A stretch of 64,000 nt of DNA from HR10 sp964615335 (GTDB lineage Bacteria; Acidobacteriota; Blastocatellia; HR10): assembly GCA_964615335.1 (NCBI GenBank), contig CAZTMT010000001.1:124001-188000 (forward strand). Reading direction: 5' to 3'. Positions 32,122-41,039 of the stretch are shown here, piece by piece. Every line of letters begins with the position of its first letter. The first letter of the stretch is position 1. A program made the translations under genes and the position numbers. Below the pieces are notes generated by a model. That model was not told where the DNA came from. It was given only the letters and a program-made list of their open reading frames with translations, and searched no databases.

Positions 32122-32532
32122 TCACTTCCTTGGCGCGAGGATCTCGCTGGCCAGGGAGATGTTCTTCTGCCCTTGCTCTTTGACCTTTCGCGCGATGGTG
32201 AGCAGATCGTCGTGGGGATCCTGATTGGCGAGCTTCAGGACCATGGGGAGGTTGACGCCCGTGACGATCTCCACCGGCTCCACGCCGAGGAAGGTCGCCG
32301 CGATATTGGTCGGCGTCCCGCCGAACATATCCGTGAGCAGCAACACGCCGCGCCCGCTATTGACGCGCTCGATGGCCTTGCGGATCAGCTCGCGGGCGAC
32401 ATCCACATCATCGTGCCAGCCGATGGAGACGGCTGTGATCGGGCCGATCTCGCCCATGATCATCTCAGCCGCATTCACAAGCTCTGTGGCCAATTGGCCA
32501 TGAGTGATGACGACACCCCCGATCCGTCCCAT
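32122..32532 (-). CDS. PTS IIA component, mannose family
   Basis: A 136-residue EIIA-Man domain protein. The phospho-acceptor is His11 in GGVVITHGQLA. LLLTDMFGGTPTNIAA is the other family hallmark, and the C-terminus ends in the usual helix. No IIB, IIC or IID partner lies near, so it is probably an orphan IIA that takes phosphate from the adjacent HPr to regulate something. In enterobacteria the equivalent position beside rapZ and rpoN is held by ptsN (IIA-Ntr), a different fold. GAGGGGGA lies before the ATG. Confidence 0.93.
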   Translation of the reverse strand: MGRIGGVVITHGQLATELVNAAEMIMGEIGPITAVSIGWHDDVDVARELIRKAIERVNSGRGVLLLTDMFGGTPTNIAATFLGVEPVEIVTGVNLPMVLKLANQDPHDDLLTIARKVKEQGQKNISLASEILAPRK

Positions 32533-32603
32533 CTTTATCCCCCTCGTTCCGGCGCCTTCTCAGGCTCTCGCCTCGCGTTTCTCCTAGCATCCGGCACTTC
32601 CCA

Positions 32604-32632
32604 ATTGTACTACGATCCGGCATCGCTCGAAA
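32604..32632 (-). promoter_or_regulatory. Possible internal promoter before the PTS genes
   Basis: On the minus strand TACAAT (32609-32604) has a 17-base spacer from a poor -35, TTTCGA (32632-32627). It lies in the 115-base gap between rapZ and the IIA gene. TACAAT is also the -10 of better promoters in this window. Confidence 0.3.
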
Positions 32633-32647
32633 CGGAGGGCCGTGCGT

Positions 32648-33523
32648 TCAGGGCTTCTCTATATCTCGATGGGCGATGCGAATCCGATACCCTTCGCGCC
32701 GCAGGGCGCGCGCGATCTCCTCGGCGAGCATCACCGAGCGGTGGCGGCCTCCGGTGCATCCGATTCCGATGGTCACGTAGCTTCGCCCTTCGCGCCGATA
32801 GCGCGGGAGCAGGAACCGAAGGAGATTCTCCAGGTGCGCCAGCGTCTCCTGCGTATCCGGCTGCGCGCGCAGGAACTCGACGACCTGGGGATCCTTCCCC
32901 GTCCGTTCGCGCAACTCCGGCACGAAATGCGGATTGGGCAGAAAGCGAATGTCGAAAAGAAGGTCCAGTCCCGGAGGAACACCATGCTTGAAGCCGAAGC
33001 TCAGAAGGGTGACGATCATCTCCAGGGCCGCCTCTTCGGCCCCGAAGCGTTCGATCACCGAACGGCGGAGTGTGTGAACGGTGTGCTCAGAGGTGTCAAT
33101 GATCAGGTCGGCGCGCGCGCGAATCTCCCCGAGCAGCTCTCGCTCTCGCGCGATGGCCGTGGGCAGATCCGTCTCCGAATCCGCCAGAGGATGGGGGCGT
33201 CGCGTCTCCGAGAAGCGACGGAGCAGGACTTCCGGGCTCGCTTCGAAGAAGATGATGCGCAGATTCGCCCCTTTCTGTTTCAGCTCGTCGTAGAGGCGGG
33301 GGAAGTCCGGCAGGAATTGGCGCTCGCGGATGTCCACGACGATCACCGCGCGTTTGAGCGTCTCGACCGATCGTTCGCACAGTTCGACAAAGGGGGGGAT
33401 CAGATGAATGGGCAGATTGTCCACGCAGAAATACCCCAGGTCCTCGAAGGCCTTGACGGCGGAAGTCTTGCCGGAGCCGCTCAAGCCCGTGAGGATCAGA
33501 ATCTGAGGGGATGGAGGTGCCAT
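32648..33523 (-). CDS. rapZ: RapZ/YvcJ family nucleotide-binding protein
   Basis: A 291-residue RapZ. The N-terminal P-loop is LTGLSGSGKTSAVKAFEDLGYFCVDNLP (Walker A at 13-20), which is highly characteristic. The C-terminal domain has VTIGIGCTGGRHRSVMLAEE, the ligand and RNA-binding part of E. coli RapZ. In enterobacteria RapZ controls glmS mRNA decay through small RNAs and senses glucosamine-6-P. In most other phyla its role is less clear. glmU-glmS lie about 12 kb away in this window. It sits between hpf and the PTS genes in the conserved lpt-rpoN-hpf-rapZ order. Confidence 0.95.
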   Translation of the reverse strand: MAPPSPQILILTGLSGSGKTSAVKAFEDLGYFCVDNLPIHLIPPFVELCERSVETLKRAVIVVDIRERQFLPDFPRLYDELKQKGANLRIIFFEASPEVLLRRFSETRRPHPLADSETDLPTAIARERELLGEIRARADLIIDTSEHTVHTLRRSVIERFGAEEAALEMIVTLLSFGFKHGVPPGLDLLFDIRFLPNPHFVPELRERTGKDPQVVEFLRAQPDTQETLAHLENLLRFLLPRYRREGRSYVTIGIGCTGGRHRSVMLAEEIARALRREGYRIRIAHRDIEKP

Positions 33524-33578
33524 CTCTGTCTCACCTGACCCTGGCGGCGCCGAATACCTCCGGCAAAAGCCGTGGGGT

Positions 33579-34097
33579 CTATGACGGTTCGATCAATCCC
33601 AAATGGCCGTCGGTTCGCTTGTAGAGGACGGCGATGCGATCGGTCTCCGAATTGCGGAAGACCAGGAAGTGATCGTTCGAAGCCAGAAGCAGCTCGGCCG
33701 CTTCGTCAGGCGTCAGAGGTTTCACCGAGTATCGCGGCGTGCGGATGATGCGAACCTCCGCCGCGGGCGATTCGCTCGGCAGGGCCTTCACGAGCTTGCG
33801 CGTCGTCCGTCGCCGAGCCACGAACTTCTCCTTCTGCTTGAGCGTCTGACGGCGGATGCGCTCGATGGCTTCCGTGACCGAGCTGTAGAGATCATCCGCT
33901 TCGGCCGTCCCGGTGAATTGGCGATCTCGCCAGGAGATGAGGATCTCCGTCAGGAAGCGATGCTTCTCCGCATCGAGGATGACATGCACTGTGGCCGAAT
34001 CGTCCAGGACGCGCTGGAGTTTCTCCAGGGCGCGCCGGAGGCGTTTCTCGATGGGAGGCGTCAGCTCGACATTTCGCGTCGTCAGTTCCAGATTCAT
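33579..34097 (-). CDS. hpf: Ribosome hibernation promoting factor, long form
   Basis: A 172-residue long-form HPF, which dimerises 70S ribosomes into inactive 100S particles in slow growth. Residues 1-100 are the S30AE/YfiA domain (MNLELTTRNVELTPPIEKRL, HVILDAEKHRFLTEI). Residues about 115-172 are the dimerising tail (RIIRTPRYSVKPLTPDEAAE, FLVFRNSETDRIAVLYKR). It overlaps rpoN by 4 bases (ATGA) with GGGAGGG before the start, and the order rpoN-hpf-rapZ is widely conserved. Confidence 0.95.
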   Translation of the reverse strand: MNLELTTRNVELTPPIEKRLRRALEKLQRVLDDSATVHVILDAEKHRFLTEILISWRDRQFTGTAEADDLYSSVTEAIERIRRQTLKQKEKFVARRRTTRKLVKALPSESPAAEVRIIRTPRYSVKPLTPDEAAELLLASNDHFLVFRNSETDRIAVLYKRTDGHLGLIEPS

Positions 34098-35575
34098 CCT
34101 TCCCTCCCTACGAAGAGCAGAGAGCGGTCTCGCGAACTGGGGATCCCCAGTTGCTTCCGGTACTTGGTCACCGTGCGTCGGGAGAGCTTGACCCCTTCGC
34201 GTTCCAGAAGGCGCGCCAGATCATCGTCGGTCAGGGGAGAACGCGGATCCTCTTGCTCGATGAGTTTCTGGATGCGGAGTTTGAGGACCCGCGTGGAGAT
34301 TTGCTCCCCGTTTTCCTTCCTCACCCCTTCGGTGAAGAAGCGGCGCAGCTCGATCAGCCCCTGAGGGGTGTCAATGTACTTGTTGCTCACAATGCGGCTG
34401 ACCGTGGAGAGCGAGAGTCCCAGTTCGGCGGCGATGTCTTTAAGAAGCATCGGTTTCAGATGTTCGGGGCCATACTCGAGGAAATCGCGCTGCCGTCGGA
34501 CAATGGCTTCGCAGACGCGGTGAATGGCCCGACGGCGATGCTCGAGATTGCGCAGCAGCTCCAGGGCCGAACGCATGCGGTCGCGCAGGAAATCGCGCGT
34601 CTCCCGAGGGAGGCGTTCGCTCCGCAGAAGGCGCCGATAGTAGGGATTGATCCGAAGCTGCGGCAATCCCTCCTCGTCAAAGAGAATGACGTACCGATCG
34701 TCCACCTTCACGATGCGCGCTTCGGGGAGGATATACACGGGAGGAGAGGATCCGAGATTTCGACCGGGGCGCGGATCCAGTTGGCGAATCACCTCCAGCT
34801 CCTCGCGCAACGTCTCCAGGGGGATCTTCAGACGTTCGGCCAGCTCCGGAAGCCGCGCCGGGTGCAGATCGGCCAGATGCTCGCGCACCAGGCGCGCCGC
34901 GAGCCGATCCTCCCATCCCCGCGCGCGCAACTGCAGAAGCAAGCATTCTCGCAGATCGCGCGCTCCGATGCCCGGAGGATCCAAGCTCTGGACGAGTTCC
35001 AGAGCGCGCTCGACCGTCTCCTCGGACCATCCCCCAAGTGCCTGAATCTCTGGCAGAGTGGCTTCCAGATAGCCGTCGCTGTTCAGACAGCCGATGATCG
35101 CTTCGGCGCAGGCTCGAATCTGCTCGCTCTGCACGGGCATCAGGCGCAATTGCTCCAGAAGGGATTCGTAGAGAGAAGGACGGCTCGGCGTGAGCTTCTC
35201 CAGAAGCGAGGCGTCTTCCTCCGGCGGAGGCTCGGCCCATGTCGTGCGGGGGGCTGGATCGAGATAGTTCTGGAAGAAATCTTCCAGATCCACTTCTTCC
35301 AGCGAATTCTTCGCTCCGACTTCGATCTCCGGAGGCTCGGAAGCCGAGGGACGGAGGGTCTCCGGGAGGGCATCGCGCTCCGTGTTCCGAAGCACCGCTT
35401 CAGCCGAAGGGACCTCTTCGACGACCTCCTCCAAGACCGGATTCTCTCGCAACTCCTGCTGGAGGAGGGTCCGCAGATCCAGCTTGGTCATGGTCAGCAG
35501 ATCAATGCGTTGCTTGAGCTGTGGCGTCAGCGTCAGACGTTGGGTGAGCCCTTGTGTGACCTTGATCAGCGGCAT
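34094..35575 (-). CDS. rpoN: RNA polymerase sigma-54 factor
   Basis: A 493-residue sigma-54. Region I begins LTQRLTLTPQLKQRIDLL, the Gln-rich activator-response segment. The core-binding part follows, and the DNA-binding part ends with the RpoN box SRRTVTKYRKQLGIPSS, which reads the -24 element. An acidic region II (about 55-125) is present. It lies 3 bases after lptB and overlaps hpf. It is the factor needed for the promoter at 28261-28276, which the NtrC-type regulator encoded in that operon could activate. Confidence 0.97.
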   Translation of the reverse strand: MPLIKVTQGLTQRLTLTPQLKQRIDLLTMTKLDLRTLLQQELRENPVLEEVVEEVPSAEAVLRNTERDALPETLRPSASEPPEIEVGAKNSLEEVDLEDFFQNYLDPAPRTTWAEPPPEEDASLLEKLTPSRPSLYESLLEQLRLMPVQSEQIRACAEAIIGCLNSDGYLEATLPEIQALGGWSEETVERALELVQSLDPPGIGARDLRECLLLQLRARGWEDRLAARLVREHLADLHPARLPELAERLKIPLETLREELEVIRQLDPRPGRNLGSSPPVYILPEARIVKVDDRYVILFDEEGLPQLRINPYYRRLLRSERLPRETRDFLRDRMRSALELLRNLEHRRRAIHRVCEAIVRRQRDFLEYGPEHLKPMLLKDIAAELGLSLSTVSRIVSNKYIDTPQGLIELRRFFTEGVRKENGEQISTRVLKLRIQKLIEQEDPRSPLTDDDLARLLEREGVKLSRRTVTKYRKQLGIPSSRDRSLLFVGREG

Positions 35576-35578
35576 ACT

Positions 35579-36382
35579 TCAGAGCCGGAAATGCTCCCCC
35601 AGGTACACGCGCCGAACGTCCGGATCGTTCGTGAGGACCTCCGGCGTCCCCGCGCGGAAGATTTGCCCTTCACTCAGGATATAGGCTCGATCAGTGATCC
35701 GAAGCATCTCGCGCACATTGTGGTCGGTCAGCAGAATGCCGATCCCTCGCTCTTTCAGACGCACGATCGTGCGTTGGAGATCGAGCACGGCCAGCGGATC
35801 AATCCCCGTCAGGGGCTCATCGAGCAGCAGAAACCGGGGGTTCATGACCAGAGCGCGCGCGATCTCCGTCCGCCGACGTTCCCCTCCCGAGAGGGCATAG
35901 CCTTTCGTATGGCGAACGCTCGTCAAACCCAGCTCTTCCAACACGGCTTCGAGCCGACGACGGCGTTCCGTATCCGGCACGTCCTGTTGTTCGAGCACGG
36001 CCAGAATATTCTCCTCGACCGTCAGGCGGCGGAAGATCGAAGGCTCTTGAGGGAGGTAGACGATGCCCCGTCGGGCGCGAAGATACATCGGGAGCGCTGT
36101 GATCTCGTGAGCATCCAGGAAGACAGCGCCGCGATCGGGTCTCTCGATCCCTATGAGCATGCGGAACGTCGTCGTCTTCCCCGCTCCGTTGGGGCCCAGC
36201 AGACCGACGATCTCTCCGGGATGTACTTCCAGAGAGACGTCCCGGAGCACGCAGCGCCCTCGGTAATATTTCGTCAGGCCCGAGGCGCGCAAGACCGCTC
36301 CATCGGTGAAGGGGTGAACCCGAGAGGCGGAAGAATTCTGCTCGAGCACTCTCTGGCTTACCTCCGTGATCAAAGCACTCAC
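35579..36382 (-). CDS. lptB: LPS export ABC transporter ATPase
   Basis: A 267-residue ABC ATPase that powers LPS extraction from the inner membrane with LptF and LptG. Walker A is LLGPNGAGKTTTF, the signature is YALSGGERRRTEIARAL, and Walker B is FLLLDEPLTGIDP. The LptB-type helices (RARRGIVYLPQEPSIFRRLT) are clear. The start is GTG at 36382, overlapping the stop of the lptC/A fusion. About 28 extra residues precede the usual first strand. lptF and lptG are not in the window. Position beside rpoN matches the proteobacterial lptA-lptB-rpoN order. Confidence 0.95.
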   Translation of the reverse strand: MSALITEVSQRVLEQNSSASRVHPFTDGAVLRASGLTKYYRGRCVLRDVSLEVHPGEIVGLLGPNGAGKTTTFRMLIGIERPDRGAVFLDAHEITALPMYLRARRGIVYLPQEPSIFRRLTVEENILAVLEQQDVPDTERRRRLEAVLEELGLTSVRHTKGYALSGGERRRTEIARALVMNPRFLLLDEPLTGIDPLAVLDLQRTIVRLKERGIGILLTDHNVREMLRITDRAYILSEGQIFRAGTPEVLTNDPDVRRVYLGEHFRL

Positions 36383-38694
36383 GGTTCCCCCCTCCGAATC
36401 TTTCGCACGGTTTTCACGCGGCGCGTCCCGTCATCCCCCTCGACCAAAACTTTATCACCCCCGTCGAGGAAAGTCAATCGAGTCCCCTGTTGCTCGAGGC
36501 GCCGGCGATCGTCCTGGACGCGAGCCGGAGATCCTTCGAGGACGAGTTTCTCCGACCGCGCCTCGTAGAAAGCCTGTTCGGCGAAAGCGCGGCGTTCGGC
36601 ATCCACAAAGGTGACTCTTCCTTCGGCGCGAGCGCGCTCGATATCGGCGCGTTCCGATCCGAGCCAGACGACGAGCCGATCAGCGGTGAGCCGTTGCGCT
36701 CCCTGCTGCCAGCTCGCGCCTCCTGTGCCGATGACTGTTCGATCCACCTCGCGATAGGTCAGTTCAGAAGCGGAGATGAAAAGAGGCGTCTCCGGACGAT
36801 GCCCAGAGAAAAGGAGCGAGCGAACATCGCCCTGCGCCCGGAGCAGGCGTTCCGCTTCGCGGATCTCCATCTGATCGGCCATGAGGTAGGAATCGTGCTG
36901 CCAGGCGCGCACCCGTCCCCTGTAGCGCGCCCATCGGGCGCGGTGATCCACTTCCAGATGATCGGCCGCGATGAAAACGGGCGCATCCTCCTTGGCGAAA
37001 GGCAGAGCGCGAGCGGCCTCCGCCCGCCCGAGGAGCGTTGTCAGGACGCGGCCCCGAGCCACACTGCGCTCCTGTCGGGGATTCAGATCCAGCTCATCGG
37101 CGCGCGTGCGCCCCCGCGTATCCCAGACCGTGGGATCCCCTCCGCGCAGTCGAATCCATCCGGACTCTCCTTCGTAGATCGCTCGCTCGCTTTGCGCGCG
37201 ACGCTCTCCCTCCACGTAGCGGAACTGTCCGGACTGCAGAAGAGACACGATCTCTTGCGTCTGAGGATCGAACTGAGCGAGAAGCGACAGGCTTTGGGTC
37301 ACGCGCTTGGGGTGCGCCGGAGGAGTTTCTCGGGATGCGACCTCGACCGAGACATCGCCCTCGGCCCAGCAAGTCCGGGCTCGGTTCCGCGCCGTATCGA
37401 ATTCCAGGCGCGCCTGGTGAGCGCGAATGGTCACTCTCTCCCTGCCTCTAGCTCCGGAGGGCGGGAGAATCTCCAGTCGGACATCGCCCCGCGCGCGCAC
37501 GTGCTCCCACCGGCGCGTTCCTTTTCGGAAGACCGCGTCCATCGCATCGGCCTCAAGTCGCCTCTCACCCGAATCCGGATTCCGGTTCGCCCGGGGAGCT
37601 TCGCGAGATTCTTCCGGAACGACCTGTGTGCGGAAGTGCACGCGGGGGCCCTCGGCCCGAACTCGATAGGGGACGTGGAGAAATCGCCGATTCTCGGACT
37701 CGAAGACAATTTCCAGACGCGGACTCTGCAACTCGTGCTGCTCCCTGGCGTCCCGGAGGCGCGCGAGGACATTCCCCACAGCGCGCGCGCGGGAGAGGCT
37801 CTGGTCCTCGGCGAAATCGAGGACGAGGTCTTCAGCGGCGAGTTCCCACTCTGTTCCTTCCGCGCGAGAGCGGAGGCGGACGTTCCCGAAAGCCTGGATC
37901 TGTCGCACGCGGTGCTCTTGGTCGAGCCGACCTTCGAGGCGATCCGCGCGCAGCTCCTCTCTCGAATCGACGTCCCGGTGGAGACGGACGTCGCCGAGGA
38001 AATGGAAACGCCGATCGGCTCTCTCGAAGCGCGCCCTTTCGGCGTGGATCGTCCATCGCGCATGTGGCCGAGCCGCTCCTGAAATGACGGTGAGGCGCAC
38101 GGCGCGCAGCAGAGTGAGCATCTCCTGATCGCGCCGCAGGTGAATTTCCGCGCCGAGGCTCTCCCCCCAGCCGCTCCATCGGTTCGACGCGGCGGCCTCA
38201 ATGGATTCCTGCTCGAAGGTCACCGGTCGCTCCGTGCGCAACAGGTCCGCCGCTTGGTCATACTGCAGCTCCTCGGTGCGAAAGCGGACTCCCTCGCGCG
38301 TCTGCGCCTGCACATCTCTGGCGAAGATGACCAGCCCGGATCTCTGGTAGTAGACAGCGCGACGGGCTGTGATGCGGGCGCGTTCGGCGCCATCCTCCGT
38401 GTACAGGATGGCGCTCACGTCGCTCAGTTCATGGTGCCCATCGTCGTAAAGCTCATCGCGTCCCGCCGTGAGAAGGAAAAGGGGGCGGCCCCCGCGGGTC
38501 TGGAGGTGACGGACATTCTCGCTCACCGAGAGAAGGCGCGCGCTCCATCCGACGTTCTCTCCTTCGCCCCGGCGAGAGGGAAGAGGGTTATGGTGCTGGC
38601 GATAGGAGAGGACAAGCGCCGCGCTGACCACGATGAAAAGGGAGAGAGCCAGAACGCACATCAGTCGCGGCCATCGCGGTTCACGCTCTTTCAT
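36379..38694 (-). CDS. LptC-LptA fusion protein (LPS transport bridge)
   Basis: A 771-residue protein, against about 190 for E. coli LptC or LptA. Residues about 9-31 are a TM anchor. An LptC-like domain follows (about 45-170: SENVRHLQTRGGRPLFLLTAGRD cut at GRD, RITARRAVYYQRSGLVIFARDV). The remainder is a string of OstA/LptA-type beta-jellyroll segments, each with patterns like ERARFERADRRFHFLGDVRL, AEDLVLDF, ADHLEVDHRARWARYRGRVR and ADRLVVW. It should span the periplasm as one covalent bridge carrying LPS from LptB2FG to LptD. I use the ATG at 38694, with GAGGGA 6 bases upstream, rather than a TTG at 38712. Confidence 0.82.
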   Translation of the reverse strand: MKEREPRWPRLMCVLALSLFIVVSAALVLSYRQHHNPLPSRRGEGENVGWSARLLSVSENVRHLQTRGGRPLFLLTAGRDELYDDGHHELSDVSAILYTEDGAERARITARRAVYYQRSGLVIFARDVQAQTREGVRFRTEELQYDQAADLLRTERPVTFEQESIEAAASNRWSGWGESLGAEIHLRRDQEMLTLLRAVRLTVISGAARPHARWTIHAERARFERADRRFHFLGDVRLHRDVDSREELRADRLEGRLDQEHRVRQIQAFGNVRLRSRAEGTEWELAAEDLVLDFAEDQSLSRARAVGNVLARLRDAREQHELQSPRLEIVFESENRRFLHVPYRVRAEGPRVHFRTQVVPEESREAPRANRNPDSGERRLEADAMDAVFRKGTRRWEHVRARGDVRLEILPPSGARGRERVTIRAHQARLEFDTARNRARTCWAEGDVSVEVASRETPPAHPKRVTQSLSLLAQFDPQTQEIVSLLQSGQFRYVEGERRAQSERAIYEGESGWIRLRGGDPTVWDTRGRTRADELDLNPRQERSVARGRVLTTLLGRAEAARALPFAKEDAPVFIAADHLEVDHRARWARYRGRVRAWQHDSYLMADQMEIREAERLLRAQGDVRSLLFSGHRPETPLFISASELTYREVDRTVIGTGGASWQQGAQRLTADRLVVWLGSERADIERARAEGRVTFVDAERRAFAEQAFYEARSEKLVLEGSPARVQDDRRRLEQQGTRLTFLDGGDKVLVEGDDGTRRVKTVRKIRRGEP

Positions 38695-38836
38695 CTCTTT
38701 CCCTCTGTCCAAGACACGTCTTTATCCCGGAGCCCGTCGCGGAACGATTCCCCGATACTCGCGGCCGGGGCGATGCGAGACCTCGCGGGGCGTTCCGGCC
38801 TCCTGCTCCGTCTCCCCGAGCGCGCCCTTCCCCACC

Positions 38837-40987
38837 TCATCGGCTGGCGCGCGCGCGGGCGGGAGCGTAAGGCTGGCTCAAATAATGCCGCGCGATCTCT
38901 TGAGCGCCGTTGTAATCGTCCTTGGTCTCAAGCGCCTTCTGATACTCGGCCACGGCGCGCTCTCGCTCGCCGAGCGCATCGTAGCAGTTCCCGCGATAGA
39001 TATAACTCCAGACGACCACCCAGGAGGGGCGCTTGTCCCCGTTCAGCGCATCGGTGAAGGCATCCAGAGCCCGCTGGTAATTCCGCTGTTCGAAATAGAG
39101 CCGCCCCAGATTGTAGTGAGCCCACGAGCTGAGCGCGTCCAGCTCCAGAGCCGCTCGGAACTGCTGCTCGGCCTCCGGATATTCGCGATTCTTGAGGTGC
39201 TCGATCCCTCGCCGCACGACGACGGCGATGCGCAGATGATCCGTCAGGTGCAGGATCCGAAAGTCGGGATCAATGACGATCTCGCGGGGAAGCGTCTCCG
39301 AAGGGATCTCGAAGCTCGCCTCGGTCCCCTTCATCGGGATCGCGATCTTCTCCGTGCGCCCGTCTTCGGTGCGGAGGAGGACATCCACAGGCATATCGAA
39401 CAATTCGAACGTCTGCTTGATCGTCCCTCGGATCTTGAATTTCCCCTCGCGCGTGCGCAGGACCATGTATTCGACGCGGAACTCGGGCACGCCCGTCGAG
39501 TCCACCCACAGGCCGAAGAAGCTGCGCAGCGAGCGTCCCGCGATCCGGCTTGCCAGCTCCTCCAGATCGGCGATGCTCGCATTCTTGCCCGCATAGCTTT
39601 GGTAGAAGGTCTTCAGCAGGGCGAAGAACTTCTCCTCACCGAGCACGTGCCGGAGCATGCGGAAGACGAAAGCCCCCTTGTCGTAGACGATGGCCTGGTA
39701 GCTCGGCGAGAGGTCGTACAGCTCTCGCGGCGCGCGCGCGATCGAACTGGCCGATTCGAAGGCGAGAGCCCGCTCGAGCGTCTCTCGCACGGCTTCTTCA
39801 TATTCCGCGCGCGAGGCCGTCAGCTCGCGAAAGAGCAGGGAGCTATATTGCGCGAGCCCCTGCGAGATCCACGCCTCGTCGAAGTTCTCAAGCAGGACGG
39901 CTTGCCCCCACCACTGAAAGGCGACTTCGCGCGCCAGACGCCCGAGATCAAGCGGGCGATCTTCCACGATCACGCGCGGAGCCAGGAAGAGCACGCCGGG
40001 TCCGACGTAGTATTCCAGTGAGTCGTCATCAATCTCCGCGACGCGCAAACGCTCCCCGAAGGCGTACGGTCCGAAGCGGGACTGGTAGACGTCAAGCATG
40101 CGTCCGATGGGCTCAGCCAGTGGCTCCAGCCGCCCTTCATCCCCCGGCTTCATGAACAGCTCGATCGTGAATCCCCCGGGCGTACGCACTTCTTTGACGA
40201 TGTACCGGGAGAACGCAAGCGAGCCCGCCAGGACCGGTCGCGTCGAGGTCAGCGTGTAGGCGACCTGAGGCGCGCGGGCCGGTCCCGATCCCGAAGCCCT
40301 CCGAGGTTCTCGCGCCGGTCTCTCTGGAACAGGCTGAGCGACCAAAGGCTGCTCGCTATAACCGACAAGGGCCATCCCCTGAGGCACGCGCAGCGTGATC
40401 TCGTAGCTCGCGCCGTCGGCCGCATAGTTGTGAAAGGGAAACCATCGCGCTGCGTAGAAGAGATACCCCCCTTCGGGACCGATATAGGCGAGTCGGCGAT
40501 CGGGGATCGGCCCTCCTTCCGGAGTCCGAAGGACGCCCGTGTATTCGAAAAGAAGGGTGAGCTGGGTTCCGGCCTCCACCACCCTCCCCAAATCCACGCG
40601 CACGTTGAGCTGATCGAACCGATCCTGAAGGAACGCAAGCGATGTGTTCGTCTCCAGATCCTGCACGCGCGAGACCACAAGCGAGCCGTTCAATTCCAGC
40701 ACGACCGAACGCGTAGCCGTCCCGACGCGCAGGGTGACGATCGAATGGGCCGTCAGAGAGGATTCGTTCGGATTCACTTCGGCTTCGATCTTGTAGTGGA
40801 GCACGTCCAGAGCCGGAGCGCCCTGAAGGGAGCGAGCCGCCAGGGCGGATTCCCGGAAGGCCCAATCCCCCGGAAATCCCGCAAGGAACATCAACCCGAT
40901 CCCCATCCGGAGAAGGCGTTTCCTCCCCAAGCCTCCCGCCGCATGAAAGAGAGCGTGAAATCTCCCCTGCATCCATCCCGTGCGCAT
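38837..40987 (-). CDS. M1 aminopeptidase-like protein with C-terminal TPRs, catalytically inactive
   Basis: A 716-residue exported protein. After a hydrophobic N-terminus (about 24-50) it follows the M1 family: the N-terminal beta domain (LDVLHYKIEAEVNPNESSLTA cut at LTA), then the thermolysin-like domain. The zinc motif HExxH reads REVAF (353-357), and the third ligand region WLNEG reads WISQG (373-377, Glu to Gln). The GAMEN exopeptidase motif is also absent. The hydrolase site is therefore lost. The C-terminus (about 570-690) has TPR-type repeats (AHYNLGRLYFEQRNYQRALD). It may act as a binding protein. The start is uncertain because the predicted transcript begins next to the ATG at 40987. 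lptC/A follows 142 bases on. Confidence 0.85.
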   Translation of the reverse strand: MRTGWMQGRFHALFHAAGGLGRKRLLRMGIGLMFLAGFPGDWAFRESALAARSLQGAPALDVLHYKIEAEVNPNESSLTAHSIVTLRVGTATRSVVLELNGSLVVSRVQDLETNTSLAFLQDRFDQLNVRVDLGRVVEAGTQLTLLFEYTGVLRTPEGGPIPDRRLAYIGPEGGYLFYAARWFPFHNYAADGASYEITLRVPQGMALVGYSEQPLVAQPVPERPAREPRRASGSGPARAPQVAYTLTSTRPVLAGSLAFSRYIVKEVRTPGGFTIELFMKPGDEGRLEPLAEPIGRMLDVYQSRFGPYAFGERLRVAEIDDDSLEYYVGPGVLFLAPRVIVEDRPLDLGRLAREVAFQWWGQAVLLENFDEAWISQGLAQYSSLLFRELTASRAEYEEAVRETLERALAFESASSIARAPRELYDLSPSYQAIVYDKGAFVFRMLRHVLGEEKFFALLKTFYQSYAGKNASIADLEELASRIAGRSLRSFFGLWVDSTGVPEFRVEYMVLRTREGKFKIRGTIKQTFELFDMPVDVLLRTEDGRTEKIAIPMKGTEASFEIPSETLPREIVIDPDFRILHLTDHLRIAVVVRRGIEHLKNREYPEAEQQFRAALELDALSSWAHYNLGRLYFEQRNYQRALDAFTDALNGDKRPSWVVVWSYIYRGNCYDALGERERAVAEYQKALETKDDYNGAQEIARHYLSQPYAPARARASR

Positions 40988-40994
40988 CGTTGGG

Positions 40995-41024
40995 ATTGTA
41001 CCACTCTCTTTTTGGACCTGTCAT
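40995..41024 (-). promoter_or_regulatory. Putative promoter of the M1-like gene
   Basis: On the minus strand ATGACA (41024-41019), 18 bases, TACAAT (41000-40995). The start would fall near 40988, directly at the ATG, implying a leaderless transcript or an internal start such as the ATG at 40972. Confidence 0.5.
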
Positions 41025-41039
41025 CCGCCAGGGACCAAA

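Noticed and set aside
38837..40987. Active M1 aminopeptidase
   Set aside because: HExxH reads REVAF and the third zinc ligand is Gln, so a zinc peptidase function is not supported.
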